From positions 275,550-339,549 of the forward strand of contig BCKL01000001.1 of NCBI GenBank assembly GCA_001600635.1: a stretch of DNA of 64,000 nucleotides. The letters run 5' to 3'. Position numbers and translations under genes: made by a program. The stretch comes from Leucosporidium creatinivorum (taxonomy: Eukaryota; Basidiomycota; Microbotryomycetes; Leucosporidiales; Leucosporidiaceae). Of this stretch, positions 1 to 9,850 are shown piece by piece. A model generated the notes under the pieces. That model ran no database searches and had not been told where the DNA came from. It saw only the letters and a list, made by a program, of their open reading frames with translations. Within the stretch, counting starts at the first letter, position 1; each line of letters begins with the position of its first letter.

Positions 1-2356
1 GATGCAGGGGTCGGCGACGAGAGGAGTGTAGCCGACGCTGCGGAGGATCGAGTCGTACTTGGTGTTCCAGCAGCGTCCTGCTTGGCGAAGGCCGTAGAGC
101 GACTTCTTGAGGTGCAGGAGCTTGCCGGCGAGCGAAGGACGCAACTTGACNAACTCGTCGGGGATGGTCATGTAGAGGTGGTCCTCCTTGAGCTCGCCAT
201 GAAGGTACGCCTTGTTGATGTCCGTTTGCTCAACAATGTAGTCGTGCTCGACGAAGTGGGCGATGAGGGAGCGAAGTGACGTGAACTTGAGCGTCGGCGA
301 GAAGGTCTCCTTGAAGTCGAGCTGCTCGCGCTGAGTGTTGCCCATGGCAACCATGCGGACCTTCTTGTCGATGATGACTCCCTTGGCGTTGTACTTGTAC
401 GTGAGGACGAGCTTGGAGCGGAGGATCTTGGCGTTGCGTGGGAGGCTGCCGCGCTCGACNTAGTCGTAGACCTTGTACTCGTCTCGGAGCGAGTCGAACT
501 CCTCGAACGCCTTGGCAGTCCACGCTTCTGCATCCTCGGACTCGAGCGCCTTCTTGAACGACTTGGGAGCCTTGGTCGGGAGCGTGAATTCGTCCTGAGC
601 CNAGCNGGCGAAGGCGCTGTTGAGGGCGGCGAGGAAGCCGGTCATCTCGAGAGGATCTTGTGAATCGTCCGAGCCCTCCTCCTGGAACGAGCCACGAGGG
701 ATGTTGGGGTCGTTGACGGTTCCCGCCTCGGCGTTCGTTGGCTCGAGGAAGTCAAATTCGCTCCCATCTTGGTTGCTCGATGCGGCGGGCGATCCAACGG
801 TTCCAAGCGCGTCCGAGTCCTCCTGCGAGGGTGAAGGCAAGTTCCCGCGAAGCGAAGCCGTCGAATCTCGGTGGAGGATGCGTCCTGGAGCTGCTCCCGA
901 GTGCGAGATGTCCGATGCTGAGCCCGAGGACGACGAGGACGACGATGAGGACGAGGACGACGACGAAGAAGATGTATCCTGCTGCTGCTGCTCTGCCGAG
1001 GCTTGAGGAGAAGACGAGCGCTCGGGAGAAGAAGTGGTCGCGCGAAGGGGCGTCAGCAGCGTCAAAGTCGTCTCGTACTCAGTGCTCTCGCCANGACGTA
1101 CNGACGGCGGTGAGGGTCTCNAAAGATTCCCATCACCGCGAACGTTGTCCTGCTTGAGAGGGAACTCGTCCTCGTTGAAGTAGACGCTCCTTGCTCGGAT
1201 GATTCCCTTGGTTGGCGACTTGGACTCGTCCCAGATGCGGTAGAAGCCGTCCTTGGACTCGAAGCCGAGGAGGATGCAATCGACGGTGATCGGGTCGAGC
1301 TTGGTGCGGAGCTCCTTCGGCTTGTAGACGCGAGCGCGAATGCCGAAGGTGCGGATGTGGGCGAGAGAAGGTGTCTTGCCGCTCCAGCGGAAGATGGGAG
1401 TCTTGCCCTTGAGCGCGGTGTGGCCGGTGCGGTTGTAGACGTGCAGGGTGTACTTGAGCGCCTCTCCCCACCACTGCTTGCCCATCCCCGACTGGAAGAG
1501 GAGGGCGCGAACCGACTCTGCGAGAGTGCGGTTGATGCGCTCTGCGCGCGCGTTGTTGCGAGGTGTGTAGGGAATGGTGAGCTCGTGNNTNATCCCGCGC
1601 TCGTCGAGGTAGGCGATGAACTCCTTGGANAGGTACTCGCCGCCGTTGTCCGTACGGAAGGCGATGAGNTTCTTGCCGGTGGAGCGTTCGGCGGAGGCGA
1701 GCCAGGACTTGAACTCGGCGAAGGCGTCGCTCTTGTTCTTGAGGAGCCTGACCTCGAGGAGGCGACTCGCGTCGTAAGTGATCGTCATGGCGTAGCGTGC
1801 TCCTCCAAAGGTGCGAGTGCCGAAGTCGAGGAGATCCGAGTGAGTAGACGAGCTCGAGGATGTCGGACGCGAGGGAAGGGGAGGGGGGAAACGGCNACTG
1901 TGTAGCTTTNGCTTGAACACACGCCTCGCACTTTTTCACTTCATCTACACTGTTATCAGTCACTGCTACATCAAGGCCCGAGACGGCGCCCGACTTCACA
2001 AGCTCCTGAATAGCAGAGAGAGATCGGTGGCACAGGCGTCGATGTGCTGTCAGCCCATCTACCTTCGACGAAGGAGCGGCGACAAACCCCGAGGGGNGAG
2101 ACGTACAGGAACTGCAGTCGAGGTGGAGGAGGCCGTTGCGGAGGGAAGCCGAGGTGACGAGAGCGCCCGACTTGTCCTGGATCTTCGCTCCGCCCGAGTT
2201 GATGGTGACCTTGAAGCCGACGGTCTCGGCGAGAGCGTTGGTCGAGATGAGCGTGATGGCGAGGGAGGGAACAAAGAAGCACGTCCCGAGGCGAAGGATC
2301 CTTCCCGAGGGCATCTCGAGCGCGATCTCTCCGACGTGGGTGGCGACGGCTCCAGG

Positions 2357-2456
2357 NNNNNNNNNNNNNNNNNNNNNNNNNNNNNNNNNNNNNNNNNNNN
2401 NNNNNNNNNNNNNNNNNNNNNNNNNNNNNNNNNNNNNNNNNNNNNNNNNNNNNNNN
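2357..2456. other. Assembly gap (100 N)
   Basis: Exactly 100 undetermined bases, a usual default scaffold gap. The 56 bases before it (2301-2356) recur unchanged right after it (2457-2512), so the gap probably separates two overlapping contig ends rather than hiding real sequence. It lies inside copia element 1. Confidence 0.95.
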
Positions 2457-3339
2457 CCTTCCCGAGGGCATCTCGAGCGCGATCTCTCCGACGTGGGTGG
2501 CGACGGCTCCAGGCGCGACTCCGTTGATCGCCATCTTGGGGATCGACTTGACGTTGGTGAGAAGGGCGAGGTCCCCCGTCATGTTGGCGCTGGCGCCGCA
2601 GTTGAGGATGATGGGGCAGTTGCTGGGAGGCTTCCTGTCCGACTTGCCTCCGCCCGAGCGGGCTCCGCCGAATGAATGAATATATCTCGTTTAAAGACCT
2701 GCAAGCTACCAAGGCTTATGTAGTCTATCAGAAAAGAATCTGAACAAAAGAGGAACCGGAGAAGCAAGGCGCCGAAGCGCGTGAAGTGTAAATAATAGCG
2801 TGGGGGGAAAGTGATGTGGCGAGGATGGTCCCTGTGTTGGCGCTCCCGCCCGTCCAAGTCCCTCCGCCCCTCCATCGACCTGACCTCCTTCCTCGTCCAC
2901 CTCCGCTAGAGGTCCTTGCAGGAGCGACCGAGGACGAGCTTGAGGTGCTTGGCCCACTTGAGGTAGTTGCTGGGGCCGATGAGATGACGGTCGGAAGCAA
3001 GAGTGCCAAAGCTGGGAGCCTTGGCGCTCTGCTGAACGATACGCTCGGGCGCCTTGTTGTCCTCCTCGTCGCTGCCGGCCATGGCTGCTGAGGTGGTGGT
3101 GGGGCTGCTGTGGAGCCGCTGTTGAGCGAGAGCCTAGGCTGACGCGTTGCGTCGACTTGGAAGTCGAAATTGAGCCGTCCTCTTGACGAGGGAGCGGTGG
3201 GAGGGTGTAGTGTAGTCGATTAGGAGTGACCTAGGTCGACTGGGCGAGCTCCGGAAAGCTGTAGTGTNGCGCAGGAGCCGGTGGCAAAGTCTGACTTGAC
3301 TTGCGTCTTTTGAGGGAGCAGTCGGGTTGTAGGTCGATT

Positions 3340-3351
3340 GGGCTCATAACC
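3340..3351 (-). promoter_or_regulatory. Primer binding site of copia element 1 (half-tRNA type)
   Basis: On the minus strand this reads GGTTATGAGCCC directly after the LTR end. That is complementary to the anticodon arm of fungal initiator tRNA-Met (which contains GGGCTCATAACC), not to a tRNA 3' end. Some copia-type elements are known to prime from an internally cleaved initiator tRNA, so the site fits the family. A near copy lies at 9192-9204. Confidence 0.7.
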
Positions 3352-3360
3352 TATCAGAGC

Positions 3361-3445
3361 CTGAGGTCGACTGCTTCAGACTAGCTCCTTACAGACATGC
3401 TACAACTACTCAAACTCACCTGAGGTCGACTACTTCAGACTAGCT
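3361..3445 (-). repeat. LTR-end direct-repeat unit C2 with intron-like spacer
   Basis: Two 26-bp copies, 3361-3386 and 3420-3445, differ at one base and are spaced 59 bp start to start. On the minus strand each copy ends in CAG. The first is followed by a 33-nt spacer starting GTGAGTTTGAGTAG, and the second leads into the sequence before the primer binding site. The layout looks like a GT-AG intron whose acceptor lies in the repeat. Confidence 0.8.
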
Positions 3446-3459
3446 TGTACAGATGTGTA

Positions 3460-3553
3460 CTGGGGCGCAAAGACACTCAGACAAGGCTCTAATGCAACGT
3501 TGTACACCCTACTCAACCACTCACCTGGGGCGCAAAGACACTCAGACAAGGCT
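3460..3553 (-). repeat. LTR-end direct-repeat unit C1 with intron-like spacer
   Basis: Two identical 29-bp copies, 3460-3488 and 3525-3553, spaced 65 bp. On the minus strand each ends CCCCAG. The 36-nt spacer starts GTGAGTGG and ends TGCATTAG. Unit C2 follows 14 bp later, so this LTR carries two such units in a row. Confidence 0.85.
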
Positions 3554-3917
3554 GAGGTCAAGAGCCGCAGGTGCTCCTCCGCTCCTAAGTCCTCCCCGGA
3601 TAGGGGTCACATCTCCTCCTCAAGTGTCCCTCCCCTTGGGAGTGGTACACACCGTGTAGGTCGATTCCAGTCGTCCTGAGCGGTGGGAGAGAGGAGGAAG
3701 GTCGACTTGATGGAGAGAGGCGAAGGGAGCCGAAGGGGAGTGAGCCGAAGCGAAGGGAAAGGAAGGGCGTCCAGCGCCTCGGATAAGTTGGTAGAAGTAG
3801 ACGAGGTGCTTGTGATGACGATGAGGTAGATGATGAAGAGGAAGAAGCTTGGAGACGTCCTTGGCCGCCAGCGCAAGGTGACGGAGTTGACTCGGCGATG
3901 GCTAAGTCCTGCTCCTC

Positions 3918-6050
3918 TCAACACCCCCCCTCACTCCCATGGATGGGGGGAGGGACGACGTCCATGCGATCCCGATGTCCTTCGAAAGCGGAGCAAGCGA
4001 GAGGCTTCGTGAGGATGTCGGCGGTCATGTCCTCGGTGCGCACATACGAGATGTCGATGAGGCCGAGCTTGACGGCTTCGGAGATGCCACGTTCGTCGAG
4101 GCGAGCCTGNTTGATCTTCTCGTGGTGCTTGGGGTTCTTGGCGATCTCGATGGCCAAGGTGTTGTTGCCTAAGACCTTGATGGGCTGCTCGGCGCCAAGT
4201 CCAAGCTCCATGAGGAGCTGTCCGAGGAAGATGGCCTCGTGAGTNGCCTTGGACTGCGCGATGTACTCGGCGTTGGTCGTCGAATGTACTGCTCGACGTT
4301 GGTCGTTGAATGTACTGCTCAACATTGTTTCTTGGAAGACCATGAGACGGCGGCGCCCGCGGCGATGAAGACGTGTCCCGAAGTCAAATGCCCGTCTTTG
4401 ATATTGTCGCCGTACGCCGAATCGGTGTAGCCGTGCAGCGGGACGCTGGTCGACTTGTAGAGGAGGCCGTGCTCGTGGGTCGTCCTGAGGTAGCGAAGGA
4501 TCCTCAGCGCCGCCTCAAAGTGCTCCCTGCGAGGTCCCGAGCTGTACTGCGCGATCTTGGAGACGGCGTAGGTGATGTCGGGACGAGTGGCTGTTGAGCA
4601 GTAGGCGAGCGAGCCGACGAGGGAGCAGAAGCGATACTTGTCGCTTGGCAAGGCATTGGGGTCGGCCGAAGGGAGTTTGGAGAGAGCATCGGCGACCAGG
4701 GGGGTGTAGACGGCGCGTCGAGGTTCGTCGGGAGGAAGGCCTCGACCATGTCGTCGATGTACCTCGGCTGGTTGAGGTGGTAAGACCCGTCAGCGAGACG
4801 CTTCGTCTGGACGCCGAGGTGGCATGTCAGAGCGCCGTTCTCCTTGATCTCGTACGCCTTCTTGAGAGCCGCCTTCTGCTTGTCGAGCTCCTTCTGCTCC
4901 CGAGCGAGGTGTGCTGTGTTGTCGACGTAGAGGCCAATGTAGTCCCAGCCGTTCTTGCCCTTGGCTTTCGACTTCTTGGTGTAGACGCAGGGGTCGGAGA
5001 GGGTGGGGAGGTAGCCCTCAAGACGGATGGTGCGATCGACGTTCTTGTTCCAGCAGCGACCCGCTTGCTTGAGGCCGTAGAGCGACTTCTTGAGGTGGAA
5101 GACGCGGTCCTTGAGCTCGGGCATGATCTCGACGAGAGCCTCGGGGATGGAGAGGTAGAGGTTGGTCTTGTGGAGCTCGCCATGAAGGTACGCCTTGGTG
5201 ACGTTGCAGGTCTCGAGGAGGAGGTCGTCCCCGGCGGCGAGGGCGAACATGGTGCGGAACGAGGGGAACTTGAGAGTCGGGGAGTAGGTCTCGGTGTAGT
5301 CGTCCTTCCCTTGAAGGTTGCCCATCGCTACGATGCGGACTCGGTGAGCCCTCGGCTTGCCCTCGGTGTCTCGCTTTGTCTTGAAGATGGCCTTGGAGGG
5401 GAGAAGACGCGCGCCGCGAGGTAGCTTCCTGCGGGCAATGGGCAACATGACCTTGTACTTGTGAACAAGGTCGTTGACCTCCGAGACGAGTCCTGCTCTC
5501 CAATCGTCGGCGTGCTCCGTCTTGAGGGCAGCCTTGATGCTCCGTGGCTCGTTGGCTGGTCGGAGGAAGGCGGTCTTGTCGCGGAACGTCTCTCCCGTCT
5601 TGGCCATGAAGGATGCGAGGAAGCCGAGCTCGTCGTCCAATTCCTGCTCAAGTCCAGCGTCGAGTGGGTTCCCCTTGATGGCCTCCTTCTCCTCCTCGCT
5701 GAAGGGGATGGGAGGGGCGAGTTGCGCCGGTGGGAGCCTCATTGTGTCAGGTGATCTGCCGGTGGAGGTAGAGGGCGGAAGGTTGAAGTGGACTCGACAA
5801 GGTGCTGGAGACGGTGAAGCTGTAGTTGAGCAATCCGACGCCTCCAAAGATGGCTCGGCGGGGGAGCCCCCCCTGCCTCTAGCGGGGGTGGGAGAGACTG
5901 GCGAGCTTGAGGAGACCCTGGGCGTCTTGCGATGAGGTTGCGGGTCGCTGCTCCCGGAGCTGCCGCTCGAGCTGCTCTCCTCGCTGCTACTGCTGGTCTC
6001 GTGATCATCATGCTCGTCGTCCGAGGGAGGAGCGCTGTGCTGGGGCGAGA
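3918..6050 (-). mobile_element. Ty1/copia retrotransposon, element 2 (fossil)
   Basis: Minus-strand copia reverse transcriptase (about 4700-5850) and RNase H (about 3920-4650), with family signatures such as AYLHGELHK, SLYGLKQAGR and LVGSLAYCSTATRPDITYAV. Upstream of about 6050 the copia coding similarity stops, where a plus-strand LTR-like piece begins, so the Gag and integrase part is absent or replaced. It is a broken copy with a few interruptions. It ends against the LTR at 3353-3923 and forms a head-to-tail pair with element 1. A diverged LTR at 7982-8480 may be its 5' LTR. Confidence 0.85.
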
Positions 6051-6167
6051 CGGGCGTGTTGCTAGTGGTATTGGGTTTCCCCGGCTCCTACTCTCACTCA
6101 GCTCAAGACCCCTATCTCTGAGTGGGACTTAGGAGCGGCGGGCTGCCTCTGCAGGAGGTTTCTCTCT

Positions 6168-6256
6168 AACTTCATCTGAGAGAGTCTCCTGCAGGTGAGC
6201 ATTTGTAGTCTCTCTTTCTGCTGCATTAGAACTTCATCTGAGAGAGTCTCCTGCAG
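6168..6256 (+). repeat. LTR-like direct-repeat unit A with intron-like spacer
   Basis: Two identical 27-bp copies, 6168-6194 and 6230-6256, spaced 62 bp. Each ends CTGCAG. The 35-nt spacer starts GTGAGCATTTGTAG and ends CTGCATTAG. About 60 bp upstream are the CCCCTATC and GGACTTAGGAGCGG blocks also seen before units B and C1, so this is probably the end of a plus-strand LTR fragment (about 6055-6256). No primer binding site follows. Confidence 0.8.
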
Positions 6257-7981
6257 CCTTAGCGACAGACAACGTCATCCACACCCTCACGCCTACCTCG
6301 ACTCCCTTCGCCGTCGCCTCGCCCCTCGTCAACTTGAACGTCAACGCCGAGCCCGTTGTCGAGGCGCCCAACAACGCCGAGGCGCTGCCCCACGTCGCTG
6401 CTTCACAAGATCATCATCACGTCACTCATTTTGTCAACACCACCATCGTCAACTCGCCTATCTCGGTCCTTCAAGGGTGGCCTAATGCCGTCGCCGAGTT
6501 CCATTCCTTTGTTCAGCCTCCCATCAACACTCCGCCTCGCACCCAGCATCGCCCTCAAGCTCGCACCCCTGATGGAACTCCCCCTTCTTGCCGTCCCATC
6601 ATTCTTGACTACTCCCCCGTCGTCTCTTCACCTCTCGCCTCGCCTACCGCACCTTCGCCGAACCACTCTTCCTCGGCTCGATTGCCTTCAACTCGAACTC
6701 TCTGCAAGTGTCACAAAGCGACAAAGGACACGAGGACCCCGATCGATTACGGCGACCTTCATGGCAACAACACGGGATGGGAATCGACGAGGGAGCGATA
6801 GCCGAGCGCAGGGTCGGCGTACCCCCTTCCTGTCGGGATGGAGGCATCGGTGGAGGCTGAGTTGAGGAACAGGGAGTTTAGGAGGTAGAGTGAGCGAGGA
6901 ACGGGGGGAGTGGAGGCGAGGAAGGGGTGGAGAAGGGCTCGGGGAGGAGGGAGATCGAGGAGGGTCGGCGCTGAGGAGGAATAGAAGGGGAGAGAGGGGT
7001 GTCTTAGAGAAAAAGGAGGGTAGAGAAAAGGGTGGAGACCAGTAGCCGAGGGATGTAGGAAGGTAGAGGGCTTTTTGCGGCGGGAGTCCGAGGGTTGTTG
7101 TAGAATCCTCTTATAGGCCGTTTCTCTCTTCCTCTCTTGTTCTTCAGGACCCTGCAAGCTCTTGAATTTACCCATATTCTTGTGCTTCTAATCCTCCCGC
7201 AGGCTCCTAGTCGTCAGCTCAGTTTCCACCTCTCCTCACTTCGCCCAAGCCTCCCCTTCCGCTCTCTCATCTCCCGCCCCTCTCAACTTCACTCCTACTC
7301 CTTCCCACTCACCCCGTGTTGAAAAGTCAACGAGGTTCCTTTACCCCCCTCTAACTTCCTGTTGTCTCACTTTTGCTCTACCTGTCTTCTTTCCCCTCCT
7401 ACCCCTCGTCGCCGAACCTCGTCCCTCCCCCAATCTTCGCCTCGCTCTCTCTCCAGTCTCACTCTCTCTTAGTTTAGCTCTCTCAATAGTTTCCTCTTGC
7501 TTAGCTCCTCCTCTCTAGTACTACTCTCCCCCTCACTTAGAAGCTCCCATCGCGCCAGCAAGCCGACAAACCATTGCCGAACCCCTTAGCTTGCCTCTTG
7601 CCAGCTCTTCCCTGCCTCAGCCAAGGCAGCGCCGGTCTTGCTACTTCACCCAGTGACACCACAAAGGACACCATGGATGTCTCAGTGTTGCTCAATACGC
7701 ACACAGACGCAGTGCTGAGGTTTGCAATGGCGACTGGACGCTTCCCTCGCTACCATTCAGGGAAGCTGGAGACGGATCAGCGGAGGAAGAAGGCCGAGGC
7801 TCAGGGATGAGTGGAAATTGAGGTGAGTAGCATTGAAGTCTCTCTACTATTGTGGAGAGGAGAGGACGTGCAAGGTGGATGAAGTGAGGAGTTGGGCAGA
7901 GGCCCGAGGGGACGGGACTTGGCGCATTTGAGCTCGAGGCCGAGGCAGCGAGGTGGTTTTGGTCAGAGGTCGAGTTATGGA
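6257..7981. other. Repeat-derived or unassigned stretch
   Basis: I recognise no gene here. One plus-strand frame stays open from before 6334 to 6801. Its product is rich in Pro, Ser and Thr with no motif I know, and could be an element leader or chance. The rest is pyrimidine-rich plus-strand sequence with short open frames. The position between copia element 2 and an LTR copy suggests retrotransposon or insertion debris. Confidence 0.4.
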
Positions 7982-8480
7982 AGCCTGAGGTCAACTGCTT
8001 CAGACTAGCTCTTTACAGACATGCTACACAACCCCCAAAGACTCGCATCCCTCACTTCCACCAAATCACTCCATACTCCTCCTAAATGATACCCAGTGGG
8101 AGTAAACCCTCTTGAGCGAGTACCTGGCCAAGAGGGATGAGCAAAAGTCGAGGAGAGAGGGCCAACACTTGAAGGCGCGCCGAAGTGGAATCGAACCTAT
8201 GGGAGATGAACTCGAGGTAGACGTCCTGATGGTGTACATGATGAGGTAGCCGATGAGGTAGATGATGATGATGATCTCGTGGTAGAACTTGTGGTAGATG
8301 CCAATCATGAGGTAGTGGTCGGCCGTCTCAACAGTGAACACAAGTCTTGATGATGACGATGATGAGTAGCTTCTCAATGGTCTCTTGTAGAGACCCAGCT
8401 CATCCACCACACTATTACAGTATCTGCACCCTTCCAGGCCTTAGCCACCCCTCCTCCTCCTCCTGATCCTCTCCGCTTTG
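7982..8480 (-). repeat. Diverged copia LTR copy
   Basis: The start (7982-8010) matches the right half of unit C2 and its spacer on the minus strand. The stretch around 8211-8290 resembles 3786-3850 in the shared LTR (GATGAGGTAGATGATGA runs). The primer binding site next to it is not recognisable. It may be the 5' LTR of element 2, older than the one at 3353-3923. Borders are approximate. Confidence 0.5.
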
Positions 8481-8799
8481 TCTACTCATAAAGGTGGTCT
8501 CAATGGGCGAAAGCTTGACATAGACTGAAACACNATAAACTAAACTAAACTAAACACCTTGAGCAGGATCCTAGCCAGACAAAGTGTTGCTTCTGATGTA
8601 GGTTGACAAGATGAAGCAACCCTTGCACAGCTGATGACTCCACGACAACGCTTCCCATGTCTCTGCAAGGTACTCAATGTTGCAAAGAGCGACGGAGAGG
8701 CTTCTTGCTGCGAGTGTGGCTCAATGACCGTCTGTCCATTGTCCTTGCTGTTCCCTCGACACTTAAAGCATCATTGCGTCACCTTGGGCAGGATCCTAG
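8481..8799. other. Spacer with short repeated motif
   Basis: No gene seen. The motif TTGAGCAGGATCCTAG or a close variant occurs near 8561 and 8783 and again at the LTR start at 8800, suggesting fragments of LTR tips. Confidence 0.35.
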
Positions 8800-9190
8800 T
8801 GTTGAGCAGGATGCTTAGGTCACCACTTTCACCTCACCATCAGCTTCAGCATCACCCTCTCTCTCCCTTCCTTTCGACCTCCGTTCGAGTCCGAGCGCGG
8901 CAACCTCTCATCCTCCTCACCCTTTGCTCTACACGCTCTCTCCTTGCTCAAGTAGCTCATCAGAGCATGTATCAGTCTCTACTCCAACTTTGGGACAGCG
9001 AGGAGGAGTTTTGGGATGGGAGCCCCTATCGGACTTAGGCGGATTTAAGTCCCCGGCGTGGGCGCTCACCTGGCTTTCTCTTCAGACTCTGTCTGATCGA
9101 GTACATCGCCAGGTGAGTTTGTGTAGCTAGTCTTTGATGCATTTGAGACTCTGTCTGATCGAGTACATCGCCAGTTCTCTGTACCTCTAT
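8800..9190 (+). repeat. 5' LTR of copia element 3
   Basis: Begins TGTTGAGCAGGA, like the start of the shared LTR on the other strand. It carries GAGCCCCTATC and GGACTTAGGCGG near 9022-9045, then unit B, and ends just before a primer binding site at 9192. It is shorter than the LTR at 3353-3923. No matching 3' LTR was found downstream. Confidence 0.55.
9084..9174 (+). repeat. LTR-end direct-repeat unit B with intron-like spacer
   Basis: Two identical 29-bp copies, 9084-9112 and 9146-9174, spaced 62 bp, each ending CGCCAG. The 33-nt spacer starts GTGAGTTTGTGTAG and contains GATGCATTTG. The repeat differs from those in units A, C1 and C2 but is alignable with them, while the copies inside the unit are exact. 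Confidence 0.85.
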
Positions 9191-9191
9191 A

Positions 9192-9204
9192 GGTTATTGA
9201 GCCC
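9192..9204 (+). promoter_or_regulatory. Primer binding site of copia element 3
   Basis: GGTTATTGAGCCC follows the LTR end. It is the same half-tRNA initiator-Met complement as at 3340-3351, with one extra T. Confidence 0.6.
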
Positions 9205-9233
9205 AAACGCGCTGAGACCAATCAGACGGTCAC

Positions 9234-9850
9234 CTGGGCTCCACGCCGTACGGTACCAAAGGTGCCGTACTGCTCCGGTTGAAGCTCGTTCGTACCCGCC
9301 TGGAGGTAGTGGTGCGGTACAGGTACAGGGGGGTCTAAAATGTACCACTGCACCACTGAACCGCGGGATTGAGAGAGCTCGGCGAAGGTTGCTCGGCGGA
9401 GGCTCAAATGTCGTCTACAGCCGAGCTAGCTTGCTTCACTAGCCATCTTTGAGGCCCAGATAGCCTAGTGGTCTATTCTGTAGACTCCGAATATTTTGTT
9501 GGACGTTTTCAAGAGTGCTTTTGCCTGGCCAAAAGCTTTTTGCCTCCTTCGCCGGCTCGTGAAGCGAAGCGCTGAGCATCTTTAATTCACTACAAGACTC
9601 GGTTAACAAAAGAAATCCATTGCAGTGCAGTAGCGAACAGCATTTTTTCGCGGTCAACCTTTGAATACAGCTTTTCACGCCTCCCCAGGCAGCGCCGAGC
9701 TCGGACCTCGCCCTCTCCGCCCATTTTCTCGGGGTACAGGTGCACTCTGTACCCGTACCGACCTGCACCGGGTACATACGTCTTTTAACCGGTACGGTAC
9801 GGGTACAGAAGGTCGAAAAGTGTATGTTCCGTACCGTGTGGAGCCCAGCG
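9234..9850. mobile_element. 617-bp non-autonomous TIR element, copy 1
   Basis: The ends are inverted repeats: CTGGGCTCCACGCCGTACGG at the left, and at the right GTACCGTGTGGAGCCCAG followed by two extra bases. The 5-bp GTCAC flanks both sides (9229-9233 and 9851-9855), which looks like a target-site duplication. The interior is rich in GGTACGGGTAC-type motifs and holds a tRNA-like A-box (TAGCCTAGTGG near 9465). There is no transposase frame. The copy at 51905-52514 has the same ends, size and layout. It sits in the leader of copia element 3, a nested insertion. The superfamily is not assigned. Confidence 0.7.

Larger units (their letters stand above)
1..3352 (-). mobile_element. Ty1/copia retrotransposon, element 1 (fossil, cut by window)
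   Basis: Minus-strand LTR retrotransposon interior. A Gag-like reading frame starts near 3081 just inside the primer binding site. An integrase-type zinc region with His-His-Cys-Cys spacing lies around 1900-2010, followed by integrase core sequence. Reverse-transcriptase sequence of copia type fills roughly 1-600 and runs off the window edge. The order Gag, integrase, reverse transcriptase is the copia order (family knowledge). The copy is broken, with several interruptions plus ambiguous bases, so it is a fossil. Its 5' LTR at 3353-3923 also serves as the 3' LTR of element 2. Confidence 0.85.
3353..3923 (-). repeat. LTR shared by copia elements 1 and 2
   Basis: On the minus strand it begins TGTTGAG near 3923, just past the RNase H end of element 2, and stops at the primer binding site of element 1. 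It therefore serves as the 3' LTR of one and the 5' LTR of the other. It contains a conserved CCCCTATC ... GGACTTAGGAGCGG stretch (about 3570-3612), which recurs upstream of 6168 and 9084, and then two intron-like direct-repeat units. A diverged relative lies at 7982-8480. Exact borders are estimated. Confidence 0.6.

Noticed and set aside
6334-6801. Open frame of 155 codons as a host gene
   Set aside because: Low-complexity Pro/Ser composition, no motif, no relatives in the window, and it sits in retrotransposon debris.
9455-9530. Possible tRNA gene (TAGCCTAGTGG with an anticodon-like arm)
   Set aside because: No proper B-box or acceptor and T stems. It lies inside the TIR element at the same place as the tRNA-like block in the other copy, so it is treated as an element part.
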